Shown: piece after piece, positions 26,035 to 34,613 of the stretch
Numbering within the stretch: position 1 is the stretch's first letter
Layout of the letters: each line of letters begins with the position of its first letter
Source: Bacillota bacterium
Lineage (GTDB): Bacteria; Bacillota; Clostridia; Oscillospirales; Acutalibacteraceae
Direction of reading: 5' to 3'
DNA length: 64,000 nt
NCBI GenBank assembly: GCA_023391275.1
Contig: JAEWBE010000127.1
Coordinates: 23,767 to 87,766, forward strand
Translations under genes and position numbers: made by a program
The notes under the pieces: model-generated
Seen by the model: only the letters and a program-made list of their open reading frames with translations
The model's database searches: none
What the model was told of the DNA's origin: nothing

Positions 26035-26171
26035 TGTGCAGAGTTCACGCTGTACGAAATCAAAGAAAACTTACAATTTGTTCATTTTTCATTCAGAAAA
26101 CGAACGGATGGCTGTAATACAATAAATAATCATAGGTATGCCGGTAATTGGATATTTAAGGAGAAATGATG

Positions 26172-26564
26172 ATGGATTGGCTCAGAAGAATGATGGCGGG
26201 GCGGTATGGCACCGATCAGTTGTCAATTGCGCTGCTTGTTCTTTATGCGGTGCTGTATTTACTGGCACAGATTACACACTGGGTTTTCCTGGTATGGATT
26301 GCGTTGATCCCGTTTGTTCTTTTCTTTGTCAGAATGTTTTCCAGGAACATCTCGAAACGCTACCGGGAAAATACCGCTTTCCTGCAATACTGGAATCCGA
26401 TCGCGGTTTGGTTTCGGCGTATGATACAGATCGGGAAGGACAGGCAAACCCATCGGTACTATAAGTGCCCGAAATGTTCCAGCAAGCTTCGGGTACCAAA
26501 GGGAAAAGGTAAGATTTGTATTACCTGCCCCGTGTGCAAAACTGAATTTATAAAGAAAACCTGA
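26172..26564 (+). CDS. Small membrane protein with C-terminal zinc ribbon
   Basis: About 130 residues. Two closely spaced hydrophobic helices (about 15-55) are followed by a basic stretch and a zinc-ribbon-like end with CPKCSSKLRVPKGKGK and CPVC, two C-x2-C pairs. Among three consecutive ATG codons the third (26172) is best spaced from AAGGAG. Similar small proteins with this ribbon occur in clostridia; the function is unknown. Ends before a terminator. Confidence 0.65.
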   Translation: MDWLRRMMAGRYGTDQLSIALLVLYAVLYLLAQITHWVFLVWIALIPFVLFFVRMFSRNISKRYRENTAFLQYWNPIAVWFRRMIQIGKDRQTHRYYKCPKCSSKLRVPKGKGKICITCPVCKTEFIKKT

Positions 26565-26569
26565 CCGGG

Positions 26570-26611
26570 GCCGCGGGGGATTTACTGGGAACAGTAACCC
26601 TGCGGCTTTTT
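26570..26611 (+). terminator. Intrinsic terminator after the zinc-ribbon gene
   Basis: GCCGCGGGG (26570-26578) pairs with CCCTGCGGC (26598-26606) with TTACTG/CAGTAA pairing inside, followed by a T-run. Confidence 0.75.
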
Positions 26612-26901
26612 GCGTCATCGGAAAGAGCGGAGGCAGCTGCGAAGAAAAAGCGGCTTTCAGCGGGCCGGTTGTACGGAATTTCGGAGGGCAAAAAACATTT
26701 TTTCACTCTAAAACTGATATAACAATACAAATTATTCATTAAATTCATTATTATTTGTTGAATTTGATTTTTTTTTGCAATAATGCATTGAAAAACAGAA
26801 AGGTATTTTATATAATCAATAGTATATTCGAGTATTCAAGTATAAATTTGTCATTTGAGTCCCTGACAGGAAAAATAACCAATAATAAGGGGGGTTCGCA
26901 T
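26612..26901 (+). other. AT-rich non-coding stretch before the 211-residue hypothetical gene
   Basis: No convincing gene. It is very AT-rich from about 26710 on, consistent with a promoter region for the following gene, whose ribosome site AAGGGGGG lies at 26888-26894. I could not choose a single promoter. Confidence 0.4.
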
Positions 26902-27537
26902 ATGGCGGACAGTAATCAAAATGTGATTGCGAAGCAATACAATGATCTGATCGGTAAGCTTTCCGGGGTGGTGAATTCCAGTATTGTTTTTTCAGATAAT
27001 GAAATTTCTGAAATTCATGTGCTCGCAGATGCACGAAAGTCCCCGAAGCAAATCAGCCGTGACATCCAGTCCGCTATTATGGCGCAATATGGCATCAGCA
27101 TTGACCATAAGTTAATCAGTATTGCGCAGATTCCCGTCGAAAATGACCTGCGTCTGCGCAGCCGTCTTATTTTTGATGAGATCAGCCTTTCTAAGAATAA
27201 GGAGCACTCTTCCGCAACGGTTACCCTTACCGACGGGGATTCTGCTTTTTCCGGAACCGCTTCCGCAGTGAACGACCGGCTTGAGATCAACAAGATGGTC
27301 TGTCAGGCCACCCTTAGCGCAATAGAGAATTTTATGGATGAGAGCGCGGCTCTTTCCGTTGTTGACGTTCAGGTTTTTGAGCTCAGCGGGGAAAAAGCCA
27401 TTGCCGTGTGCATTGCGGTAAAGTCCAAAAACAGAGTGGACAGGCTGCTGGGCAGCTCTTTTGTTGGGGATGACAACGGAATCGCCGTTGTAAAGGCCAC
27501 CCTGGACGCCCTGAACCGCAGGATTGCGACTGCGTAA
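26902..27537 (+). CDS. Conserved-looking hypothetical protein, 211 residues
   Basis: A soluble protein without signal peptide or membrane segment. The first part (about 1-80) reads like an alpha/beta domain with SEIHVLADARKSPKQISRDI and YGISIDHKLISIAQIP; the second part (about 95-210) has TVTLTDGDSAFSGTASAV and a final KATLDALNRRIATA. I do not recognise the family and assign no function. ATG at 26902 follows AAGGGGGG. It lies upstream of a micro-ORF and an HD-GYP gene on the same strand and may belong to the same regulatory unit. Confidence 0.6.
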   Translation: MADSNQNVIAKQYNDLIGKLSGVVNSSIVFSDNEISEIHVLADARKSPKQISRDIQSAIMAQYGISIDHKLISIAQIPVENDLRLRSRLIFDEISLSKNKEHSSATVTLTDGDSAFSGTASAVNDRLEINKMVCQATLSAIENFMDESAALSVVDVQVFELSGEKAIAVCIAVKSKNRVDRLLGSSFVGDDNGIAVVKATLDALNRRIATA

Positions 27538-27621
27538 GCTTCATTCCGGTTGGGCCGGTCGGCCCGGTTACCACACAAAAAATCAGGTTTGCAGAGAGCA
27601 TGTAAGTACATAAGCGAAGCG

Positions 27622-27674
27622 GATATAGCCTGTTTACCAGCGAAGAACAGAGTCCTATCAATGGAGGCTATATC
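27622..27674 (+). promoter_or_regulatory. Hairpin sequestering the ribosome binding site of a micro-ORF
   Basis: GATATAGCCT (27622-27631) and AGGCTATATC (27665-27674) form a perfect 10-bp inverted repeat with a 33-base loop. The right arm contains part of the GGAGG (27663-27667) and ends one base before the ATG at 27676. Folding would block translation; opening would permit it. Confidence 0.6.
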
Positions 27675-27675
27675 G

Positions 27676-27753
27676 ATGAAAAGATTTGTACTGGCTTTAA
27701 TGTCCATTCTTTCAGTTCTTGCAACTGCCGGCGCTGGATTCACATGGAAGTGA
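27676..27753 (+). CDS. 25-residue hydrophobic peptide (micro-ORF)
   Basis: ATG at 27676 with GGAGG nine bases upstream encodes 25 residues: basic start MKRF, a hydrophobic core of about 16 residues (VLALMSILSVLATAGAG) and the end FTWK. It resembles a small membrane peptide or a signal-peptide-like pheromone precursor, but I recognise no family. It ends 52 bases before the HD-GYP gene, and its ribosome site lies inside an inverted repeat. An in-frame ATG at 27661 would add five residues but overlaps the ribosome site. Confidence 0.5.
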   Translation: MKRFVLALMSILSVLATAGAGFTWK

Positions 27754-27805
27754 TTTAAACTAACAGCTTTGTAAACCTGATTTTTTATATTAAAAGGGGG
27801 TCAGT

Positions 27806-29098
27806 ATGAGTCGCTCATCTAAGATTTACGCTTATTTCATTTCAATAATCGGACTTTCTTTAGGCTCATATTGTGCTTATTCATACATAGCATCCATCGT
27901 GACCTGTGCCAATCCCTCAGGGGAATTAGCGCAGTTCGGCGTTCTTTGGCTTCTATACATTGTTTGCCGCTGTTTCCCGATTTATATTCGGGATGATTAT
28001 GCAATCGATATGTCTTTTATCTGCAATCTGGCTATCATTTTATGTAAAGGGCCGTTTGCGGCAGCCACCATGGTTTTGGTCAGCACCCCTTTCATTATTG
28101 AGCCGTCCCCGACGGAGGACAAACGATTTGTGCATATTTTAAACACACCGCCGATTAAAACAGCATTTAATGCAGGAAACTATGTGATTTCTGTTTTTAT
28201 TGCCGGATCCTTATATAGGATTACCGGCGGTTCGGTTGGGGTGCTTACTTTACCTACGATTATTCTGCCCGGCATTATAGCGGCGCTTGCCTTCTTCTTA
28301 CTGAACGGCGGGATTCTTTTACTGCTGTTTTCTTTCATGGAAGGCGTTCCGTTTTTTCCGGCTTTTCTTAAAACCTTCATCGAATTTTTACCGAATATTG
28401 CAACATCAACGCCCATCGGCTATTTTATTGCGAAATTTATGCTGATGGACGGCGGGGTGTATCTGGTCCTTTTGTTCATGCTTCCGCTTATGATGGCCAG
28501 ATACAGTTTTGTGCTGTATCTGGATGTAAAGAAGAATTATTATAATATGGTCAAAACGCTGACCGCCGCCCTGGAGGCGAAAGACCGGTATACAGAGGGG
28601 CATTCCCACCGTGTGGAAAGTTACGCTGAACAAATTGCACGTAAAATGAACTGTAACTCCATTGATATTGAAAATATAAAAGTGGCCGCGCTGCTGCATG
28701 ACGTGGGGAAAATCGGAATTGATGACAAAATTCTGAACAAGCCCGGCCGCCTTACTCCCGAGGAGCGGGAGATTATTATGACCCATCCGCAGATCAGCGC
28801 GAATATCCTGAAGAATGTAAAATTGAATAAGGCTGTGCGCACGGCGATACTTCATCACCATGAGCGTTACGACGGGGGCGGATACCCTGACCATACGAAA
28901 GGGAACGAGCTCCCGATCGAGGTTTATATCATCGGCCTTGCCGACGCATATGATGCCATGACCAGCAACCGGCCTTATTGCGGCAGTTTACCCATTGAAG
29001 AGGTAGTGAGAATTTTAAATGAGGAGAGCGGGAAGCAGTTTCACCCCCGGGTGGTCGCTGCTTTTCTTGAGGTCTTGCGCGAAACGGGTGCGTTTTAA
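27806..29098 (+). CDS. Membrane HD-GYP phosphodiesterase
   Basis: A 430-residue protein: an N-terminal membrane region with about six helices (to about 240) and a C-terminal HD-GYP domain (about 255-430). The signature is complete: GHSHRVESYAEQIA (about 270), ALLHDVGKIGI (about 298), THPQISANIL (about 328), HHHERYDGGGYP (about 352) and GLADAYDAMTSNRPY (about 378). HD-GYP domains hydrolyse cyclic-di-GMP or related dinucleotides. The membrane part presumably senses a signal. AAAGGGGGT precedes the ATG. Followed after 18 bases by a DUF5317 gene. Confidence 0.9.
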   Translation: MSRSSKIYAYFISIIGLSLGSYCAYSYIASIVTCANPSGELAQFGVLWLLYIVCRCFPIYIRDDYAIDMSFICNLAIILCKGPFAAATMVLVSTPFIIEPSPTEDKRFVHILNTPPIKTAFNAGNYVISVFIAGSLYRITGGSVGVLTLPTIILPGIIAALAFFLLNGGILLLLFSFMEGVPFFPAFLKTFIEFLPNIATSTPIGYFIAKFMLMDGGVYLVLLFMLPLMMARYSFVLYLDVKKNYYNMVKTLTAALEAKDRYTEGHSHRVESYAEQIARKMNCNSIDIENIKVAALLHDVGKIGIDDKILNKPGRLTPEEREIIMTHPQISANILKNVKLNKAVRTAILHHHERYDGGGYPDHTKGNELPIEVYIIGLADAYDAMTSNRPYCGSLPIEEVVRILNEESGKQFHPRVVAAFLEVLRETGAF

Positions 29099-29116
29099 GG
29101 AATATGGAGTAGTAAT

Positions 29117-29686
29117 ATGAGTTTATTTATCTTTGTGCTGGCCGGTATTCTCATCGGTGTTCTGGCAAACTGGCGGAGCGGAAGAAGAAACAGTCTGGAG
29201 GGTGTTTACGCCCTTCACGGTCTGTGGCTCCCGATTGCGGGGTTGCTGTTGGACGGTTCGTTTTCTTATCTTCCGGACTTTACGCTGCGTCATGCGGGGA
29301 TTATCACCTGTACCGGTTACCTGTGTATTTTTGCCTTTTTGTATTTAAACCGGGAAAAGAGGTTTCCTGCTATTCTGATGGCCGTCGGTTCGATGAGTAA
29401 TTTTTTGGTTATCGCGGCCAACGGGTTCCGCATGCCCGTTTCTCCGGCTGCCCTTGCAATGTACCCCGGTATGACGGCGGAAGCGGTATACGCCAAAAAG
29501 GTCAACTATTTTATCGCGCAGCACGGCGCGAACCTCTATTATCTGGGGGATGTTATTCCTGTCCCGCTGCGGGCGGTGGGCGGCTTTATCAGCGTGGGGG
29601 ATCTTATGCTTGGCTTTGGCCTTTTGCTCTTTATCGTCATGGTATTTACACAGGGACGGAAAACCGATACGGTTCCGGCTGAATAG
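29117..29686 (+). CDS. DUF5317 membrane protein
   Basis: A 189-residue protein with about five hydrophobic segments, beginning FIFVLAGILIGVLANWRSGR and containing NGFRMPVSPAAL near 98, which is typical of DUF5317 proteins found beside HD-GYP genes. Function unknown. It lies 18 bases after the HD-GYP gene and before a terminator, so the two are co-transcribed. Confidence 0.75.
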   Translation: MSLFIFVLAGILIGVLANWRSGRRNSLEGVYALHGLWLPIAGLLLDGSFSYLPDFTLRHAGIITCTGYLCIFAFLYLNREKRFPAILMAVGSMSNFLVIAANGFRMPVSPAALAMYPGMTAEAVYAKKVNYFIAQHGANLYYLGDVIPVPLRAVGGFISVGDLMLGFGLLLFIVMVFTQGRKTDTVPAE

Positions 29687-29729
29687 AAACGCATCGGGTT
29701 AGCCAAAACGGTTTATCCGGTGCGTTTTT
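29687..29729 (+). terminator. Intrinsic terminator after the HD-GYP/DUF5317 pair
   Basis: AAACGCATCGG (29687-29697) pairs with CCGGTGCGTTT (29717-29727) with AACC-like inner pairing, followed by T residues. Confidence 0.8.
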
Positions 29730-29871
29730 GGTTGTTTCATCGTTCAGGCTGATATAAAACTTAAGTCCGACTATCGGCGGAGTATTGTTTTTTCTCTTTT
29801 TGTGGTATCATAAAAAGGTATGAAGTCATTTCGCAATCATTCCCACGTATTTTTAAAATGGAGGGATATCA

Positions 29872-30393
29872 ATGGATGCAGCGCAAAGGCGCCGGAAAAT
29901 ACTGGAGCTTTTGAAAGGGAGCACACAGCCCGTCAGTGCGGGTGCAATCGCAGGGCAGTTCCATGTCAGCCGTCAGATTATCGTGGGGGATATTGCATTG
30001 CTGCGCGCCGCAAACGTAAATATCTCGGCCACGCCGCGCGGCTATATTTTAATGAATCAGGATGTTGGCCCGAATGAAATAATCCGTACCATCGCGTGCC
30101 GGCACGACGACAGCAACCTTGCCGAAGAGCTTTATACGGTTGTGGACAATGGCTGCGGGCTGATCGACGTAATTGTAGAGCACGCGGTTTACGGCCAGCT
30201 TTCCGGGCAGCTGCATATTTTTTCCCGCTACGATGCGGACAGTTTCCTTGAAAAACTTGCGAAGGATCACGTATCCCCGCTGTGCGACTTAACAGGAGGG
30301 ATTCACCTGCATACCATTTCCTGCCGTTCGGAGGCTGCTTATAAGCGGGTGCTTGAGGAATTGACAGCCAAGGGAATTTTGTTTGTCAAGTAA
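29872..30393 (+). CDS. niaR: Niacin-responsive transcription repressor NiaR (NadR type)
   Basis: A 173-residue repressor with an N-terminal helix-turn-helix-11 domain (about 1-62; SAGAIAGQFHVSRQIIVGDI) and a C-terminal 3H domain with conserved histidines (about 75-173; EHAVYGQLSGQLHIFSR and GGIHLHTISC). NiaR binds niacin and represses NAD precursor uptake and synthesis genes. GGAGGG precedes the ATG. It lies directly upstream of the niacin transporter gene, whose promoter carries a matching palindrome. Confidence 0.92.
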   Translation: MDAAQRRRKILELLKGSTQPVSAGAIAGQFHVSRQIIVGDIALLRAANVNISATPRGYILMNQDVGPNEIIRTIACRHDDSNLAEELYTVVDNGCGLIDVIVEHAVYGQLSGQLHIFSRYDADSFLEKLAKDHVSPLCDLTGGIHLHTISCRSEAAYKRVLEELTAKGILFVK

Positions 30394-30401
30394 ATTTACA
30401 C

Positions 30402-30453
30402 TTGACATTTCCGCGCTTTATCTTTACAATAGTCATGATAAGTGTCAAGACAC
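30402..30453 (+). promoter_or_regulatory. niaX promoter with predicted NiaR operator
   Basis: Consensus TTGACA (30402-30407), 17-base spacer and TACAAT (30425-30430). Just downstream, over the expected transcription start, is the perfect palindrome GTGTC-AA-GACAC (30442-30453), followed by ATGACA. Its position and TGTC/GACA half-sites suit repression by NiaR. Confidence 0.75.
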
Positions 30454-30489
30454 ATGACAATATATAATTATTGTTGGAAGGCGCAGAAT

Positions 30490-31074
30490 ATGAAACGAGA
30501 AAATGGTTTGATTAAGCTGGTAATTGCGGCGCTGCTGATTGCGATTGCAATTATTATTCCGATGTTTTTTCCGAAGATTATTATAGGACCGGCCTCGTTT
30601 ACACTGGCAAGTCACGTTCCGGTTATGATTGCCCTGTTTATTTCTCCCATGGTTGCGGTTGCGGTTGCCATTGGGAGCACGGTCGGCTTTTTCTTTGCCG
30701 GTTTCCCGGTTGTCGTTGTTTTGCGCGCACTGAGCCATGTGCTCTTTGTAACGGCGGGGGCGCTGATTCTGAAGTACCGCCCCGGCATACTGCGCTCGGT
30801 TTTTGGCACGTCGCTGTTTGGCCTGCTGCTCGCGCTGATTCACGCGGTGGGCGAGGTTGCCGCCGTTACGCTGTTCTATATGCAGTCTGGTGTTTCACTC
30901 GGCAGTGTAAAGGGCGGATTTGGTTTTTCCGTGCTGCTGCTGGTTGGCGTGGGTACCCTTGTGCACAGCATGGTGGATTATGGGATTGCTTTGTTTGTCT
31001 GGCGGCCGCTGCTGCACATCATCCGTTTCCCGGTGAACGCGCGTGTTTTGCCGGTGCGCAGACCTGCACAGTAA
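30490..31074 (+). CDS. niaX: Niacin ECF transporter S component NiaX
   Basis: A 194-residue membrane protein with about six helices, the substrate-binding component of an energy-coupling factor transporter. Typical NiaX segments: PKIIIGPASFTLASHVPVMI (about 27-46) and AVAIGSTVGFFFAGFPVVV (about 58-78), and HSMVDYGIALFVWRPL near 160. The ATPase and T components would be shared and are not in the window. ATG 30490 follows GGAAGG. Controlled by the adjacent NiaR. Confidence 0.88.
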   Translation: MKRENGLIKLVIAALLIAIAIIIPMFFPKIIIGPASFTLASHVPVMIALFISPMVAVAVAIGSTVGFFFAGFPVVVVLRALSHVLFVTAGALILKYRPGILRSVFGTSLFGLLLALIHAVGEVAAVTLFYMQSGVSLGSVKGGFGFSVLLLVGVGTLVHSMVDYGIALFVWRPLLHIIRFPVNARVLPVRRPAQ

Positions 31075-31106
31075 GCGCACGGGCCGTTTCTCTTGATACA
31101 TAATCG

Positions 31107-31138
31107 AAATGCATTCCTTTTCCGGGATGCATTTTTTT
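31107..31138 (+). terminator. Intrinsic terminator after niaX
   Basis: AAATGCATTCC pairs with GGGATGCATTT around TTTTCC, and the right arm runs into seven T residues. Confidence 0.88.
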
Positions 31139-31287
31139 GTTGTAATAATATTTCTGAATAGTTTTAATATGCAGGAGAAGAATAACCATAAAATTACATA
31201 AAATCCAGATACAGAGCCGATAAAGCATTTTTAACAAAAAGATTTAGGTACTCTTGGATATGTTCTTATAATTTTATATTAAATTTA

Positions 31288-31319
31288 TTGACAGCGTGTG
31301 ACGAAAGAAGTAGTATAAT
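31288..31319 (+). promoter_or_regulatory. Candidate promoter of the ech-hyp operon
   Basis: TTGACA (31288-31293) with TAGTAT 17 bases later (31311-31316); a better TATAAT (31314-31319) overlaps it but at a 20-base spacing. It lies about 60 bases before echA. The rest of 31139-31375 is AT-rich with no gene seen. Confidence 0.5.
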
Positions 31320-31375
31320 GAAATCACACATTGATTGTGGGAAAACTTCAGTCAAATTAACGAGGGGGTATCCAT

Positions 31376-33289
31376 TTGCCAGTCATTGCATTCCTGATTT
31401 GTTTCCCTTTTCTCGCGGCAGTCGTTCTGTCGTTTATGAGAAAACACGGGAAAGCGAGAAAATATTTTATTTTCACCTGCTGTGTTTTGATTGTTGCAGC
31501 AGTCCTTTATTTTGTTACCGGGGCCTTGCTTTCGGGACAAAATACAGTTTTCCTGACCGAAACACACCCGGTTGATACTTTGATGCTGATTGCGGAACTC
31601 GCAATTATGGGACTTGTCATTTATTATGGTGTCAAGTATAAAAAGTATTACGTCGCATTGCTTTCCGTTGCTCAAACCGGCCTGATTTCCTGGCTTGAGT
31701 TGTCGGGGGGAAGCGAAATTGAAGGAACCCATATTGCCGCTGACAAGCTCACCGTCGTGATGTGCCTGATTATCGGTGTTGTGGGCGTGCTGATCTGTGT
31801 TTATGCCGTGGGTTACATGAAGGATTATCATGCGCATCACACGGAATTTAAGGACAGGCGCGCCTTCTTTTTTGCCATGCTGTTTGTATTTTTGGGGGCC
31901 ATGTTCGGCCTGGTATTCTCCAGCAATTTGACATGGATTTATTTTTTCTGGGAGATTACAAGCATCTGCTCCTTCCTGCTGATCGGGTACAACCGTACCA
32001 CCGAGGCAATGAACAATTCGTTTAAAGCACTCTGGATGAACCTGCTGGGCGGCCTTGGGTTTGCGGTCGCAATCGTGTACTGCGCCAAAAATCTGAAGGT
32101 GGTTGAACTTGAAAAGCTGGTCGCCATGGGCACCGGAACACAGGTGGCCCTGATTCCCGTCATCCTGCTTGCTTTCGCGGGTCTGACCAAAAGCGCGCAG
32201 CTTCCTTTTTCGGGCTGGCTTTTGGGCGCGATGGTCGCACCGACTCCAACTTCCGCGCTGCTTCACTCGGCAACCATGGTAAAAGCGGGCGTTTACCTGA
32301 TTATTCGCCTTGCTCCCGCATTAAGCGGAAATCTTGCCGGTTCCATGGTAACGACCATAGGCGGTTTTACTTTCTTTATGACCTCTCTGCTTGCCATTTC
32401 GCAAAGCGACGGCAAGAAAGTGCTGGCGTATTCCACTATCTCCAATTTGGGGCTGATTACTGCCTGTGCCGGCGTCGGCCGGCATGAGGCCGTTTGGGCA
32501 GGGGTACTTCTCATGATGTTCCACGCGGTGTCCAAGTCATTGATGTTCCTTTCTGTCGGCGCGGTGGAAAACAGTACCGGCAGCCGCAATATTGAAGACA
32601 TGCACGGCTTGATTGTTAAGCTGCCGGAACTTGCGTTTGTTATGATTGTCGGCATCGCCGGCATGTTCCTTGCGCCGTTCGGCATGCTGATTTCAAAGTG
32701 GGCCGCTCTGAAGGCTTTTGTTGACTCCAAAAGTGTAATGCTTGTTATTTTCCTTGTTTTCGGCAGTGCATCCACGCTTTTTTATTGGACAAAATGGTTG
32801 GGAAAACTGGTGGCGATGATACATAACTCTGAGCGCCTGCCAAATACTACAAAGGGCAGCGAATGGTTCTCCCTGATTTCTCAGGCGTTTATTATGATCG
32901 CGCTCGTCATTTCCTTCCCTGTGGTTTCAACGTATCTGGTTGAACCTTTCCTTGAAGATATGTTTCACGATGCGGTTCCCGCCATTATCAGCAGCGGCAA
33001 CATGAATATTATGCTGATGATGCTCTGCGTGATCGTTATTCTTCCGATTGCCGTGCGTCTGCTTACTTTCGGCAAAAAGAAAAAGATCGTAATGTCCTAC
33101 ATGGGCGGCGGGAATACCGGAGACGACCGCTCCTTTGTGGACTCCTTCGGTGATACAAAGCAGATGTACCTTGCCAACTGGTACATGGAGGATTATTTTG
33201 GGGAAGGCAAGCTGCTCACACCCTCCGTTGTGCTTTCCGCAGCGGGCATCATTATTATGATGATTGTTACGATTGGGGGTGCGCTCTGA
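31376..33289 (+). CDS. echA: Energy-converting hydrogenase EchA (NuoL/Mrp antiporter-like subunit)
   Basis: A 637-residue polytopic protein with about 15-16 membrane helices of the complex I NuoL/M and Mrp antiporter family. Conserved elements of the ion path are visible: FFWEITSICSFLLIGYN near 190, AQLPFSGWLLGAM near 280 and ALLHSATMVKAGVYLI near 298. In group 4 [NiFe] hydrogenases this subunit couples ferredoxin-dependent proton reduction to H+ or Na+ transport. TTG start preceded by GAGGGGGT. First of six genes in the exact order echABCDEF; its stop overlaps the echB ATG by one base. Confidence 0.9.
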   Translation: MPVIAFLICFPFLAAVVLSFMRKHGKARKYFIFTCCVLIVAAVLYFVTGALLSGQNTVFLTETHPVDTLMLIAELAIMGLVIYYGVKYKKYYVALLSVAQTGLISWLELSGGSEIEGTHIAADKLTVVMCLIIGVVGVLICVYAVGYMKDYHAHHTEFKDRRAFFFAMLFVFLGAMFGLVFSSNLTWIYFFWEITSICSFLLIGYNRTTEAMNNSFKALWMNLLGGLGFAVAIVYCAKNLKVVELEKLVAMGTGTQVALIPVILLAFAGLTKSAQLPFSGWLLGAMVAPTPTSALLHSATMVKAGVYLIIRLAPALSGNLAGSMVTTIGGFTFFMTSLLAISQSDGKKVLAYSTISNLGLITACAGVGRHEAVWAGVLLMMFHAVSKSLMFLSVGAVENSTGSRNIEDMHGLIVKLPELAFVMIVGIAGMFLAPFGMLISKWAALKAFVDSKSVMLVIFLVFGSASTLFYWTKWLGKLVAMIHNSERLPNTTKGSEWFSLISQAFIMIALVISFPVVSTYLVEPFLEDMFHDAVPAIISSGNMNIMLMMLCVIVILPIAVRLLTFGKKKKIVMSYMGGGNTGDDRSFVDSFGDTKQMYLANWYMEDYFGEGKLLTPSVVLSAAGIIIMMIVTIGGAL

Positions 33290-34158
33290 TGAATATCTCC
33301 GTTGTTGCCGTAGTGCTTTACCTGCTGCTCGGCCCGGTGGTCGGCGGCTTTCTGGCCGGATTTGACCGTAAAATTACCGCAAGGATGCAGGGCAGGCAGG
33401 GGCCTTCGCTGCTCCAGCCGTTCTATGACCTGTTTAAGCTGTTCAGCAAACAGACTGTTGTCGTAAATAACGTTCAGGACTTTTTGGTGTGCGGTTTTCT
33501 TGTATTTATTGTTTTCACCGGCTGCCTTTTCTTTTCCGGCGGCGACCTGCTGCTGGTGTTTTTCGCACTGACCCTCGCTGGGATTTTCTTCATCATGTCC
33601 GCCTGTTCGGCCAATTCGCCTTACAGCTCCATGGGCGCCCAGAGGGAACTGATGCAGATGATGGCGTACGAGCCGATGGTGCTGCTGGTTGCAATCGGAT
33701 TCTATATTGTAACCGGGAGCTTCGCCGTAAATGATATTATCGCTTCCAGTCATGTTCCTGCCATTGCGTATATGCCGGGTATTTTCATCGGATTTTTGTG
33801 GGTGCTTGTAATCAAATTCCGCAAATCTCCGTTTGACCTGAGCACCACGCACCACGCGCACCAGGAAATGGTCAAGGGCCTTACCACGGAGCTTTCCGGC
33901 AACATCCTTGCGCTGGTCGAGCTTTCCCACTGGTATGAAAATGTATTCCTGCTGGGAATCGTGGGCCTTTTTGTCATGACTTCCGATTGGTGGAGCGGTC
34001 TTATCGCGGTTGTGGTGTGTGTGTTCTCTTATTTCTCTGAAATTCTTGTGGATAACACATTCCCCCGTGTCAAATGGGAGCTTATGCTGAAATCAACATG
34101 GATCATCACGCTGGTTACCGGGGTAATCAATTTGCTGATTCTTACTTTAATCAAATAG
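33289..34158 (+). CDS. echB: Energy-converting hydrogenase EchB (NuoH-like subunit)
   Basis: A 289-residue membrane protein with about eight helices, homologous to NuoH, linking the membrane and soluble arms. Signatures: GRQGPSLLQPFYDLFKLF (about 38-55) and KSPFDLSTTHHAHQEMVKGL (about 181-200), which contains the conserved acidic/His loop of this family. Overlaps echA by one base. Confidence 0.93.
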   Translation: MNISVVAVVLYLLLGPVVGGFLAGFDRKITARMQGRQGPSLLQPFYDLFKLFSKQTVVVNNVQDFLVCGFLVFIVFTGCLFFSGGDLLLVFFALTLAGIFFIMSACSANSPYSSMGAQRELMQMMAYEPMVLLVAIGFYIVTGSFAVNDIIASSHVPAIAYMPGIFIGFLWVLVIKFRKSPFDLSTTHHAHQEMVKGLTTELSGNILALVELSHWYENVFLLGIVGLFVMTSDWWSGLIAVVVCVFSYFSEILVDNTFPRVKWELMLKSTWIITLVTGVINLLILTLIK

Positions 34159-34172
34159 GAGGCGGGCAATCA

Positions 34173-34613
34173 ATGTTAAAAGTATCAAAATCACCGTGGC
34201 TTTTACACTATGACGGTTCAAGCTGCAACGGCTGTGACATCGAGGTGCTTGCCTGCTTAACGCCGATTTACGACGTTGAACGCTTTGGGGTCATTAATAC
34301 CGGCAATCCGAAACATGCCGATATTTTCCTCATTACGGGCGGCATCAATAAACAGAACGAGCCTGTGGTAAAACAGATATACGCGCAGATGCCAAATCCG
34401 AAAGTGGTGGTCGCAGTTGGAATCTGTGCCTGCAACGGCGGAATTTTCAAGGACTGCTACAACATTCTTGGCGGTGTGGACACGGTTCTTCCGGTGGATA
34501 TTTATGTTCCCGGCTGTGCCGCAAGGCCGGAAGCGATTATTGACGGGGTGGTCAAAGCGATTGCGCTGCTCGATGAAAAACGGAAGACATTAAGAAAGGG
34601 AGCGACGGAATGA
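34173..34613 (+). CDS. echC: [NiFe] hydrogenase small subunit EchC (NuoB-like)
   Basis: A 146-residue NuoB/hydrogenase small subunit carrying the proximal 4Fe-4S cluster. All four ligands are present: C-x2-C in GSSCNGCDIEV (about 18-21), a third in GICACNGGIF (about 86) and a fourth in VPGCAARPEA (about 118). It passes electrons between the ferredoxin-like EchF and the NiFe site of EchE. ATG at 34173 with AGGAGGCGGG. Confidence 0.94.
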   Translation: MLKVSKSPWLLHYDGSSCNGCDIEVLACLTPIYDVERFGVINTGNPKHADIFLITGGINKQNEPVVKQIYAQMPNPKVVVAVGICACNGGIFKDCYNILGGVDTVLPVDIYVPGCAARPEAIIDGVVKAIALLDEKRKTLRKGATE

